DNA of 46,637 nt from Lentisphaeria bacterium. GTDB taxonomy: Bacteria > Verrucomicrobiota > Lentisphaeria > Victivallales > Victivallaceae. Shown one piece after another: positions 30,922 to 40,600 of the stretch. A model generated the notes under the pieces. The model was not told where the DNA came from and made no database searches. It saw nothing but the letters and a program-made list of their open reading frames with translations. Position 1 is the stretch's first letter. Every line of letters starts with the position of its first letter. The translations under genes and the position numbers were made by a program. The stretch is taken from NCBI GenBank assembly GCA_017466125.1, contig JAFTUS010000219.1:1-46637 (forward strand), in the 5' to 3' direction.

Positions 30922-32211
30922 ATGATCGACTTAGCCGAAGAAGCCAAACCAATCGTGGAGAAAGCCCTTCTGGTAGGCATCCGGGAACCGGATCAGACCG
31001 ATGCGGAGATCCGGGAACACCTGGAGGAATTGGCTGAATTGGTGGAAAATCTCGATCTTATCGTTTTTGAACCCTTGATCGTGCCTCTGGGACAGGTCTC
31101 CCCGCAATACTACATGGGTTCCGGCAAAGCACAGGAGGTCGCGCAGATCGCACAGGAGTGCGAAGCCGATTACATCATTTTCGACACCCCGCTTTCTCCG
31201 TCACAGCAGCGCAATTGGGAGCGTTTGAGTCACCTTATGGTCATCGACCGCGAAGAGGTCATTCTGGATATTTTCGCCGAACGCGCCTCCACCCGTGAGG
31301 CTGTACTGCAAGTTCAACTGGCACGCGCCCAGTACGCATTGCCCCGCGTCACCCGCGCATGGACACACCTCTCGCGGCAGCACGGCGGCGGAGCGACCAA
31401 CCGCGGCGAAGGGGAAGCGCAGATCGAAATGGACCGCCGTCTGCTGCGGAAACGCATCCAGTCGCTCACGGAAGAGTTGAAACTGGTGCGCAAACAGCGC
31501 GACACCCAGCGGAAAGCGCGCCGCCGCTCCCCCATTCCGCACGGGGCGATCGTCGGTTATACCAACGTGGGGAAATCCTCTCTGCTGCGGAAACTTTCCG
31601 GTGCAGATATTTTCGTACAGGATCAACTCTTTGCCACGCTCGACCCGACGACCCGCAAAGTGCGGCTCGACAACAATATGGAACTGCTGCTGACCGACAC
31701 GGTCGGTTTCGTGCGCAAACTTCCGCACTCGCTGGTGGAGGCGTTCAAGTCAACGCTGGAAGAGGCCGTGCTGGCTGACTTTCTCGTGCTGGTGCTGGAT
31801 ATTTCCAGCCCGCAGCTGGATTCCCAGTGGGAAACAACGTTGAGCGTATTGAAGGAGCTCGGTGCTGAAGAGAAAAATATTCAGGTCGTTTTCAACAAAC
31901 TTGACCGGATCGACCGGCAGCAGGAGGTCGTCCTGCTCTCCCGCCTGAACGGACTGTTCCCCAATGCAGTCTATATTTCGACCCGCACCGGCGAAGGAAT
32001 GGAACAACTGAAATCCCGCCTGAGCAGCATTGCTTCAGAACGGTATTCGCTGCTGAAAGTAAAACTTCCGATGAGCCGCTACGACCTCGTCGCCCTCGCC
32101 CATTCGGACGGCTGTGTTTATGAAGAACATTACAACGATGACGGTTCGGTGGAACTGGTATGTACCGTGACCCCGTCGCATCGTCACAAATATCAGGAAT
32201 TTGCAATATGA
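30922..32211 (+). CDS. hflX: ribosome-associated GTPase HflX
   Basis: HflX binds the 50S subunit and rescues or splits stalled ribosomes, in particular after heat stress. The 429 residues match the family (426 in E. coli). The N-terminal nucleotide-binding domain contains YYMGSGKAQEV, FDTPLSPSQQRNWE and RAWTHLSRQHGG. The G domain has the P-loop GYTNVGKSSLL (about 211-221), the Switch II segment DTVGFVRKLPHSLVEAFKST and NKLD. The ATG at 30922 has GAGGAG upstream; a TTG four codons earlier is unlikely. It leads a tight cluster and overlaps the next gene by 4 bases. Confidence 0.95.
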   Translation: MIDLAEEAKPIVEKALLVGIREPDQTDAEIREHLEELAELVENLDLIVFEPLIVPLGQVSPQYYMGSGKAQEVAQIAQECEADYIIFDTPLSPSQQRNWERLSHLMVIDREEVILDIFAERASTREAVLQVQLARAQYALPRVTRAWTHLSRQHGGGATNRGEGEAQIEMDRRLLRKRIQSLTEELKLVRKQRDTQRKARRRSPIPHGAIVGYTNVGKSSLLRKLSGADIFVQDQLFATLDPTTRKVRLDNNMELLLTDTVGFVRKLPHSLVEAFKSTLEEAVLADFLVLVLDISSPQLDSQWETTLSVLKELGAEEKNIQVVFNKLDRIDRQQEVVLLSRLNGLFPNAVYISTRTGEGMEQLKSRLSSIASERYSLLKVKLPMSRYDLVALAHSDGCVYEEHYNDDGSVELVCTVTPSHRHKYQEFAI

Positions 32212-35200
32212 AAATGAAACATCTTTTACTGGCGGGAATACTGCTCTGCTCCGCCCCGTCCCTGCTGAACGGCGCACCGTTTTCGCCGTGGGACGCATGG
32301 CGTCAGGGCTACACCATGTTTGAAAAAGGTCAGCAGCAGAAAGACCGCGGCTCCTACCGCCGTGCGCTGCAGTATTTTGAAAGCGCACTGGAAAGTTACG
32401 AATCCGTCCGCAAAGCACGCCCCGACTGGAATCAGAAAATCATTCAGGGGCGTATCGACGACTGCCGCAAGGCGATCGCCGCAGTAAAAATACAGTTGGA
32501 TGATGCCGGAGCCGACCTCTTCCCCAAAACCTCACAGACCGCACAGCGTCCGGCAGTTCCCTCCTCCTCCCGTCTGCCGGAAGGCATCGAACGGCAAACC
32601 TATCCCCAGATTTTCGTCGGCGGAGATACGGCTCCGTCAAGCGGCGGAGCCTCGCTTTCCAATGCGGAACTGGAGGCGCAGCGCGCCGAAGTACAGAAAC
32701 TCCGTTCCGAAAATGAACGCTACAAAAACCGTCTGCTGCAAACCATGGTGGAACTGGATGACCTCCGCCGTCAACTTGCCCGGAACAAATCCTCCGCCGA
32801 AGAGGTGAGCAACCTTCTGCGTGAACAGCGCGTCATGCAGGAAAAATACACCCTGTTGGAAAAACGGTACAAAACACTGGAAACAGAGGCGAAAAAACCG
32901 GATTCCCGCCTCAATGAACTGCGCAATCAACTTCTTGAAACAAGAATGAACTATGAATTGCTGCAAAAACGTTTTGAACTTTCCGAAAACCGGCTGAAAG
33001 CCGCCAACGAAACTGCCGCAGAGATCCCCCTGCTGAAAAAAGCATACGAAAAACTCAACGCCGAAAAAGAAAAAAACATCCGGCAGTATGAACAGAAAAT
33101 CGCAGAATTGAAAAGCCTTCAGGAGTCCAGCCTCGAAGAGCGCAATCAACTCCGCTCGCAGCTCGATCAGTTGGGACTCCAACTCAAAAATCAGCGCGAA
33201 CAACTCACCGCCCGCACCCGGGAACTGAACTCCTTTCAGAAAAAATTTGAAGAAGCTCTGAAAAGCGGCGGCAATTCAGAAGCCCTGAATAAACGCATCC
33301 TCGAAGAAAACCGCCAACTTCAGGAAAAAATAACTTCACTCTTTTCACAACTCACCGCCGAACAGAAAAAAGTGATCGACGGAACTTCCGCCCGACAGGA
33401 ACTCATGCGGGAACTGCTGACCGTCCGCGAGAGCATGAAGCAGCGGGACAGCCGGATCACCGAATTGCAGAGCGAATTGCAGGATACACGCAAAGGTGCC
33501 GAGCGTGACCGTACCCTCACACAGCAGGCCGCCAATCAAATCCAAACCCTGCGTGACCACAATCAGCAGCTTTCCGCCGATTTGAAACTCTGGGCGGAAA
33601 AAGCCCAGAAACTGGAAAAACGGCTGAATTCACAACTCAACCAATCCTACAAACTGCAGGCCGATCTGGATAACGCCGCTCAACAGAACAAAGAACAGAC
33701 CGCCTCTATGACAGCACAGCAGAACGCCCTCAACCGCCGTATACAGGAACTGTTGACTGTTCAAAAGGATATGCAGAAAAAAATCGATGCAGAACACTCT
33801 CTTATGCTGAAAGAAAAAGCGGCACGTCTCGCCTTTGCCGATAAACTCAAAGAGGAACAAACCAAAACAACTGACCTCTCCGCCAAACTCGATGCCGCCG
33901 CCAAAGAGTTGCGGCAGTTCATCGAACTGAAGGTCAACTTCGCCGCTCTGCAAAAAGAAAATTCAAAAAACAAAGAGCAGGTACAGCAACTGACCGCCCG
34001 CAATCAGGATTTGAACCGCACCGCCGAAAAAGCCGGTCAGGTCGATGGTCTCCGCAAACAGATCGCCGAACTTCAAAAGCAAAACCAGTCTCTCTCGGAT
34101 AAAAACCGTCAGTTGCAGCTGACGGTCGCCGATCAGGGCGAAATCGCAATGATCCGGGAACGGCTCGATCTTCTGCAGAAAGAAAACAATAAACTGCAAA
34201 CCCGGGAACTCCCCGCTCTGCGGCAGAAAGCACAGGAGTACGCTCTGCTCAAAGCCAAATTGGAAAATGCGGAAAAACATGCCAAACAACTTGAAGCCGC
34301 CGCTCAGAAACATGCTGAACTTCAGGTGAAAGTCAAGCAGCTGCAAACTCTGGAAGGTCAACTTGCCGAACAGAAAAAAGCACTGGCTCAACAGTCTGAC
34401 CTTCACAAACAGAAACTTGATGCCCTCCGGGTCCGGGAAGAACTGCAGAAAAAAGAGATCGCAAGACTTCAGAATGAATTGAAGAAAACACTCGATGCCG
34501 CAACCGCCCGAACCCGGGCAGAACTGCAGCAGCAGGAACGCCGGCAGGAGGAAAAACAGAAAAAATTGGAACTGCTCGCCGAAACACAACGAAAGGAAAT
34601 CGTCAAACTTCAGGCGGAAGTCAAAAAACACATCCTCGGCAGCAATACCAGACAGGATGCGCTGAATTCCCTCACGGAAATACACAAAAAAGAACTCTCC
34701 GCCGCCAAACAGCAGATATCTGACATGCAGAAACAGTTGACCTCCCAACAGCGTGAAATGGAACTCCGGCAGCAGCAGAGTAAAAAAGAATTGCTGCAAC
34801 AGGAACAGTTGAGGCAGAAAAATCACGATTTGGAACTTGCCAACAAATCCATGCAGCACCAACTCCGGCAGTTGGAGACCCGTCTGAAACAGCAGACCGC
34901 TATCGCTCTGCAGAAAGAGTCCGCCGAAAAGAAAATGCTCGAACTCTCCGAAGCAATGAGCAAAGCCGCACAGCAGATGTCCATGCTTCAGCAGGAGAAA
35001 AAACGCTCCAAAGACGATTATGAACTGCTGCAGCAGCAAATCCAGATCCTCCGGAAGGAAAACCGGGAACTTGCCGCCGCACGGATCACGCTGCCCGCCA
35101 TTCCCGGTAAGGGGCTGAAACTTGACGATCTGCCCGATTTGCAGATATCCGACAAAGACGCCAACATTCCCCCGCAGCAACTTATCGCCGCCGGAAAGAA

Positions 35201-36155
35201 AGCGGAGACGGAAGGTAAAAACGAACTGGCGATTTGGAACTACCGCGCCGTTCTGGAGAAAGACGGCAACAACATCGAAGCCGCCGGACGGCTCGGCAAT
35301 CTCTACCTCAAACGGCAGGATTACCGCCGCGCCGAACCGCTGCTCGCTCTCGCCCGCTCCGTCGATCCGGACGATACGACTTTCGCCGTTGCCAACGCTC
35401 AGGCACTCAACGGTCTCGGCAAATACGGCAATGCTCTTGCGCTCCTCGAACCTCTGCTCCGCAAGTCGCCGCTGAATCCCGATCTGCTGCTTTTGACCGC
35501 AAAGGCATTTGCGGGTTCCGGTCAGAATGAATCCGCCAAAGCCCTGTTGCAAAAGGGCTTGGAAACCTATACGGAAAATCCGAAGTTCCCGCTGGAATTT
35601 GCCCGCATACTCGTTTCCGAAAACAAAGGTGCCGAAAAAGAAGCGGCGAACTACTATCAGAACTATCTCTCACTGGGCGGAACTCCCGATCTGGAACTTC
35701 AGCCCAAACTGGCAAAACTGCTCAACGAGCAGCAGGAATTGCAGGACTTTATGGGTTCTGCCGCCGCCGAAGCAGAGAAAAATAACGATTGGACCTCCGC
35801 AAGCTGGTATTACCGTCAACTGCTCAACGGCAGCAGCCGCAACGGAAAACTGGCGGCAAAACTGGCATTTGCCTATTTCATGAGCAATCAATATCCCGCC
35901 GCCGCCGAAGTTCTGGCGATGCATCAGCCCACGCCGCACAGCGGACTGATCGGTGCGCTGCTCCAGTATGTTCAGGGAGAGTATTCCGGAACCATCCAAA
36001 AGGCACGTGAAGCACGCAAACTGAATAAAAATATGCCGATCAATCTCTCTGCGGAGTGGAAAAGTTTGAAACAAGAGTTGAAAAAACGTCTTGCCGCCCC
36101 GGCATCTGCACAGCAGAAACAAGCCGCCGAAATTCTGCAAGGCGTCTATCTGTAA
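32208..36155 (+). CDS. giant secreted coiled-coil/TPR protein
   Basis: 1315 residues. A signal peptide (MKMKHLLLAGILLCSAPSLL) leads into a TPR-like region (residues ~28-85), a proline/serine linker, and then about 800 residues of continuous heptad coiled coil (roughly 160-945), rich in Gln, Glu, Lys and Leu. A linker (LPAIPGKGLKLDDLPDLQI, near 962) precedes a C-terminal block of TPR repeats, for example ELAIWNYRAVLEKDGNN and RAEPLLALARSVDPDD. Such proteins may span or scaffold the periplasm. I find no catalytic domain. It overlaps hflX by 4 bases. The start is fixed by the signal peptide. The coiled coil is visible; the role is unknown. Confidence 0.85.
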   Translation: MKMKHLLLAGILLCSAPSLLNGAPFSPWDAWRQGYTMFEKGQQQKDRGSYRRALQYFESALESYESVRKARPDWNQKIIQGRIDDCRKAIAAVKIQLDDAGADLFPKTSQTAQRPAVPSSSRLPEGIERQTYPQIFVGGDTAPSSGGASLSNAELEAQRAEVQKLRSENERYKNRLLQTMVELDDLRRQLARNKSSAEEVSNLLREQRVMQEKYTLLEKRYKTLETEAKKPDSRLNELRNQLLETRMNYELLQKRFELSENRLKAANETAAEIPLLKKAYEKLNAEKEKNIRQYEQKIAELKSLQESSLEERNQLRSQLDQLGLQLKNQREQLTARTRELNSFQKKFEEALKSGGNSEALNKRILEENRQLQEKITSLFSQLTAEQKKVIDGTSARQELMRELLTVRESMKQRDSRITELQSELQDTRKGAERDRTLTQQAANQIQTLRDHNQQLSADLKLWAEKAQKLEKRLNSQLNQSYKLQADLDNAAQQNKEQTASMTAQQNALNRRIQELLTVQKDMQKKIDAEHSLMLKEKAARLAFADKLKEEQTKTTDLSAKLDAAAKELRQFIELKVNFAALQKENSKNKEQVQQLTARNQDLNRTAEKAGQVDGLRKQIAELQKQNQSLSDKNRQLQLTVADQGEIAMIRERLDLLQKENNKLQTRELPALRQKAQEYALLKAKLENAEKHAKQLEAAAQKHAELQVKVKQLQTLEGQLAEQKKALAQQSDLHKQKLDALRVREELQKKEIARLQNELKKTLDAATARTRAELQQQERRQEEKQKKLELLAETQRKEIVKLQAEVKKHILGSNTRQDALNSLTEIHKKELSAAKQQISDMQKQLTSQQREMELRQQQSKKELLQQEQLRQKNHDLELANKSMQHQLRQLETRLKQQTAIALQKESAEKKMLELSEAMSKAAQQMSMLQQEKKRSKDDYELLQQQIQILRKENRELAAARITLPAIPGKGLKLDDLPDLQISDKDANIPPQQLIAAGKKAETEGKNELAIWNYRAVLEKDGNNIEAAGRLGNLYLKRQDYRRAEPLLALARSVDPDDTTFAVANAQALNGLGKYGNALALLEPLLRKSPLNPDLLLLTAKAFAGSGQNESAKALLQKGLETYTENPKFPLEFARILVSENKGAEKEAANYYQNYLSLGGTPDLELQPKLAKLLNEQQELQDFMGSAAAEAEKNNDWTSASWYYRQLLNGSSRNGKLAAKLAFAYFMSNQYPAAAEVLAMHQPTPHSGLIGALLQYVQGEYSGTIQKAREARKLNKNMPINLSAEWKSLKQELKKRLAAPASAQQKQAAEILQGVYL

Positions 36156-36164
36156 GGAGGAAAA

Positions 36165-36734
36165 ATGAGAGGAAAACCTAAAATCCTGTTGGCAAGCAAC
36201 TTGCTTGCCGGGTACTCCTGGCCGTTCATCATCGCTCAAGCCTGCGGAGCATTGCTTCTCGGCGTACTGTTTCTTCTCTTCGGGCAAGCCATTCTGCAAC
36301 TGCTTGGTTTTGCTGTCGGTCTTCTGCTGATCGGCAGTGGGATCCAGCAGTTCCGTCTCTGGTACATGTTTCAACAGAGCCGCGGACAGTGGAGCGGTTT
36401 TGTTTATGCACTGCTGTTGTTTCTCGCCGGAACGGGACTGGTGCTTTTTCCGCTGTTCGGAGTATTCCAACTGCTGATTTTGGTGGGAATTTTCTCCATT
36501 CTCCACGGCGTTGAACTGCTGATTGCCGCATTCCGTCAGAACAAATGCCGTTTTCTTGCCGGATCAAACGGTATTTTGAGTATTCTCTGCGGCGTGATCA
36601 TCTTCGTTTATCCCGGAGCGGGACTTCGTTTCATCAATACGCTTTTTGCGTGTTATCTTATATTTTACGGTTTTATCACACTATTCATCGGTCTGAAACT
36701 CCGCGCAGCGGTTTCTGCCGATCCGGAACAATAA
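36165..36734 (+). CDS. HdeD-like DUF308 membrane protein
   Basis: 189 residues with about six membrane segments in the paired pattern of the DUF308 family (GALLLGVLFLLF, GFAVGLLLIGSGIQQF, LLLFLAGTGLVLFP, LVGIFSILHGVELLIAA, GNGILSILCGVIIFVYP-like GSNGILSILCGVIIFVYPGA). HdeD in E. coli is linked to acid resistance, but the general role is unknown. It lies 9 bases after the coiled-coil gene and 9 before nadA, with GGAGG before the ATG. Confidence 0.8.
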   Translation: MRGKPKILLASNLLAGYSWPFIIAQACGALLLGVLFLLFGQAILQLLGFAVGLLLIGSGIQQFRLWYMFQQSRGQWSGFVYALLLFLAGTGLVLFPLFGVFQLLILVGIFSILHGVELLIAAFRQNKCRFLAGSNGILSILCGVIIFVYPGAGLRFINTLFACYLIFYGFITLFIGLKLRAAVSADPEQ

Positions 36735-36743
36735 GGAGCGATC

Positions 36744-37649
36744 ATGTCAGAACTTATCAACGAGATCAACCGTCTCAAAAAAGAACGCAATGCGGTTATC
36801 CTTGCCCATAACTACGTCAATGGCGACATTCAGGATATTGCCGATTTCACGGGGGATTCCCTCGAATTGAGCATCAAGGCGCAAAATGTCAATGCGCCTG
36901 TTATCGTTTTCTGCGGCGTCTCATTTATGGCGGAAACGGCAAAAATCCTCTCTCCGGCATCCAAAGTTCTGCTCCCCGTTATGGATGCGGGCTGTCAGAT
37001 GGCGGATATGGCGTCAGCACAGGCTGTTGCGGATTACCGCAAAGCCAATCCCGATACCGTATTGGTCGCATACGTCAATACCACTGCCGCCGTCAAAGCG
37101 GAAGTGGATATCTGCTGTACCTCCGCCAACGCGGAAAAGGTGGTCAAAAGTATTCCCGCCGATAAAAAAATCATGTTTCTTCCCGACCGCAACCTCGGTG
37201 CGAATGTGAGCAAAACGCTCAACCGCCCCATGGAACTCTGGCCGGGGTGCTGCCCGATCCACGATCAGGTGCTGGCGTGTTCCATCCAATCCGCACGGGC
37301 GAAACACCCTGCGGCAAAACTCATGGTCCACCCCGAATGTCCGCCGGAGATCCTTGCGCTGGCGGATATCGCATTGAGTACGGGCGGAATGCTCCGCGCA
37401 GTCAGAGAAGCGGCTCCCGGCAGTGAATTTATCGTGGGTACGGAGTACGGCATCATGCACCGTCTGCAAAAAGAGAACCCCGATAAAACGTTCTATCCGC
37501 TGGAACCGCTCCCGACCTGCCGGGACATGAAAAAGATAACCCTGGAGAGCATCCGTGATGTCCTCGCCGATTTGAATAATGAAGTCATTCTTCCCGCAGA
37601 AATGATCGAAAAAGCCAGACGTCCCATCGAAAGGATGCTGGCATTGTAA
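36744..37649 (+). CDS. nadA: quinolinate synthase
   Basis: NadA condenses iminoaspartate with dihydroxyacetone phosphate to quinolinate in NAD synthesis, using a [4Fe-4S] cluster. The 301 residues fit the short family form. AHNYVNGDIQDIADFTGDSL is at the N-terminus. The three cluster cysteines lie in DAGCQMADM, WPGCCPIHD and LPTCRDMK, and MVHPECP is conserved. nadB and nadC are not in the window. It sits within the tight plus-strand cluster, 8 bases before the debranching-enzyme gene. Confidence 0.95.
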   Translation: MSELINEINRLKKERNAVILAHNYVNGDIQDIADFTGDSLELSIKAQNVNAPVIVFCGVSFMAETAKILSPASKVLLPVMDAGCQMADMASAQAVADYRKANPDTVLVAYVNTTAAVKAEVDICCTSANAEKVVKSIPADKKIMFLPDRNLGANVSKTLNRPMELWPGCCPIHDQVLACSIQSARAKHPAAKLMVHPECPPEILALADIALSTGGMLRAVREAAPGSEFIVGTEYGIMHRLQKENPDKTFYPLEPLPTCRDMKKITLESIRDVLADLNNEVILPAEMIEKARRPIERMLAL

Positions 37650-37657
37650 GGCGTTGT

Positions 37658-40600
37658 ATGAAACAGACAGTTTTTCCCGATAAAACGATTTTTCACGCCG
37701 GTGATACCGTTACATTCCGTCTGGAAGGGTTGCCGGATATTCCCGGCAGAGCGGTTTTGCGCACCAATCTCGGCAGAGCAGAACTGCATCGGACAGAGAT
37801 CATCCAGTTCACTCAAAAGAATAAACCCATTCTCAATCTGGACTGGCACGATATTGAATTGGAACGCCGGGGCGATCACGCCGAAGTTACTCTTCCGCTC
37901 CTTGAAGTCGGCGTTTTTGAAGCGAAGTGCTGTTTTATTCCGACCGCCTCAGCCCCGCTGCTCTGGCCCGAAGGAGACAATATCCGCCTCAAAGTGGAAA
38001 GTGCCGTCTCTGTAACGGGCAATACGATCTACTCCGCATTTGTCCGTCAGTTCGGAGCAAATCGTGAATTGCCCCATTCGCCGCAACTGCCGGAAAATCT
38101 TGACGAACTGGATAAAAACGGTTATGTCATCATTCCGCCCTCCGGCACGTTCCGTCAGCTGAAAAAACAACTCGATCATATTTTCGGAACGCTGGGGTGC
38201 CGCATCCTTCAACTTCTTCCCGTTCATCCGACTCCGGTAAATTACGGCAGGATGGGACGTTACGGCAGCCCCTTTGCCGCAACCGATTATTTCAATGTAG
38301 ACCCGGCACTGGCGGATTTCGACGTCAAGGCGACCCCCATGGAACAATTCGGTGAACTCATTGATGCTGTTCACGCACGGGACGGACGTATTTTTATGGA
38401 TATTCCCGTCAACCACACCGGCTGGGCATCACGCCTCCAGACGGAACACCCGGAATATTTTGTCCGCCGGGAAGACGGAACTTTTGAAAGTCCGGGAGCC
38501 TGGGGGATCGTCTGGGCGGATTTGTGCAAACTTGACTATCAGAACAAAGCCGTTCACGATCTGATGGCGGAAGTCTTTCTTTTCTGGAGCCGCCGGGGGG
38601 TCGATGGTTTCCGCTGTGATGCCGGGTATATGCTCCCCGCCGATGCGTGGCGTTATATCGTTGCCCGTGTCCGTCAGGAGTACCCCGACACCATTTTTCT
38701 GCTGGAAGGTCTCGGCGGGAAACTCTCTGTTCAGGAAGAACTGCTCGGCTCTGCCGGGCTGAACTGGGGATATTCGGAACTTTTCCAGAACTATTCAAGA
38801 GATGAGATCTCCCGCTATTTCCCCTATGAGGAACATTGCAGTCACCGTTACGGTATGCTGGTGAACTTTTCTGAAACACATGACAACAACCGCCTTGCCG
38901 CCTCCTCGCAAGTCTATGCACGGCTGCGCTTTGCCGTTGCCGCACTGCTTTGTGCCTCCGGCGGTTTCGGTTTTGCCAATGGTGCGGAATTTTTTGCCGC
39001 CGAAAAGATCGACGTTCACGGCTGCGGCGGTCTGAATTGGGGCAGTGAACCCAATTTGAATACGCTGATCCGGAAATTCAACATCCTCCTTTCCGACCAC
39101 GACGCCTTTGCGCCCGATGCCGCAGTACGCCTCATCCAATGCGGCCCCGGCAACTGCATTGCCGCGCTCCGGCAAGCCGTTTCGGGACGAAAACTGCTTG
39201 TCCTGCTGAATTGCGATTGCAGCAGTTCCACCGAAGTCCACTGGCCGCTCCATGAAACTCCGCGGCAGGGGCGGGATATTCTTGAAAACGCCCCCCTCTC
39301 CTTCCGGGAAGAGAACGGCTGTCTCGTGCTGCCCCTCCCCCCCGGCGGCTTTGTCTGCGCTGCGTTTGATGATTACACGCTCCCTGATGCCGCCCCCAAC
39401 CGGGAACCCGCACGGGTCACGTCTCAACGTGCCGATGCCGAAGCCCGCAAGGTGATCTGTTTTCTTGCCTCTGAGACTGCGGCGGGGAAAGCCGTTTCCC
39501 CCGGCAAAGAATTGCTCGCCTCTCCGGAAACATTCGCCCGCAAGGTCTCCGGCAGAGAGTTGCCGCCCGTCACCCGCTGGCGCGAAGATGCCGACCCGCG
39601 ACGGCTGGTCATGCTGCCGCCCAAAGATCTGCTCCTGTTGGAAAGCCCACGCCGTTTCCGAGCAGAAATACGCCATGCGGACCGTACCGTTTCACTGGTT
39701 CACAGTCTGCGTACCGACGACGGCCGTCACATCGCTTTTGTCGCATTGAAGCCCAATAATTCTGCAACGGAAAAACATTTTCTGCTCGAAATGGTCTCCT
39801 TTGACGAAAACGGCAACTGCCGCCGTTCGACCGGGAAACTGCTTCAACTTGCCGACGGCAAGAAACGGAAAATCCGCCTGTCGCTCCCGGCAGCAGAGTG
39901 TAAAGATGCCGAACTCCGGGCATTCGCCGCCAACAACACGGGGGGGATCAGTTTCTTCCCCGTATCGTGGGGTACGCTCCGGAGCAAATACGATGCCATT
40001 CTATCGGGCAATATCGACCCGTCCTGTCCGGTAGACCGTCACACCATGTTCACCCGCTGCCGAGCCTGGATCAATGTCCACGGTTATTCGCAGGAGATCG
40101 ATTTGAAATCATTGGAGAATTTCACTGCCTCCCCCGACAATCGGGGCCGCTGGCTCTTCCGTCTGCCCGCCGGTCAGGGGCGGAGCATCGGACTGGAAAT
40201 CACCTTTTCCGGAGCCGTCTCCGGCGATGCGGTACGTTTTGTTTTCCGCCGTCTTAACGGCAACGGTCAGGCGGGCGAACTGGACGATGCGACCCCGGTG
40301 CGGCTCATTCTGCGCCCCGATGTGGAAGACCGTATCAACCATCACGTCACCAAGGCTTTCAATGGTCCTGAACACACCTTCCCCGCCGCCGTAAAAGCCT
40401 TTGAAAACGGATTTGATTTCGCCCCGGCGGAACGGCTGCTGCGTCTGGAATTCGGCAGCGGCAAGTTCCACAGCGAACCGGAATGGCACTACATGACCGA
40501 TCTGCCTGCCGAACGTTACTACGGCATGGAAGATAAAACCGACCTTTTCAGCCCCGGTTACTTCGACGTCAACCTCTGCGGCGGAGAAGAAGTCATTCTG

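Noticed and set aside
33963..35552. Minus-strand open frame of 529 codons inside the coiled-coil gene
   Set aside because: Low-complexity Phe/Leu-rich antisense of Gln/Glu/Lys codons; an artefact of composition.
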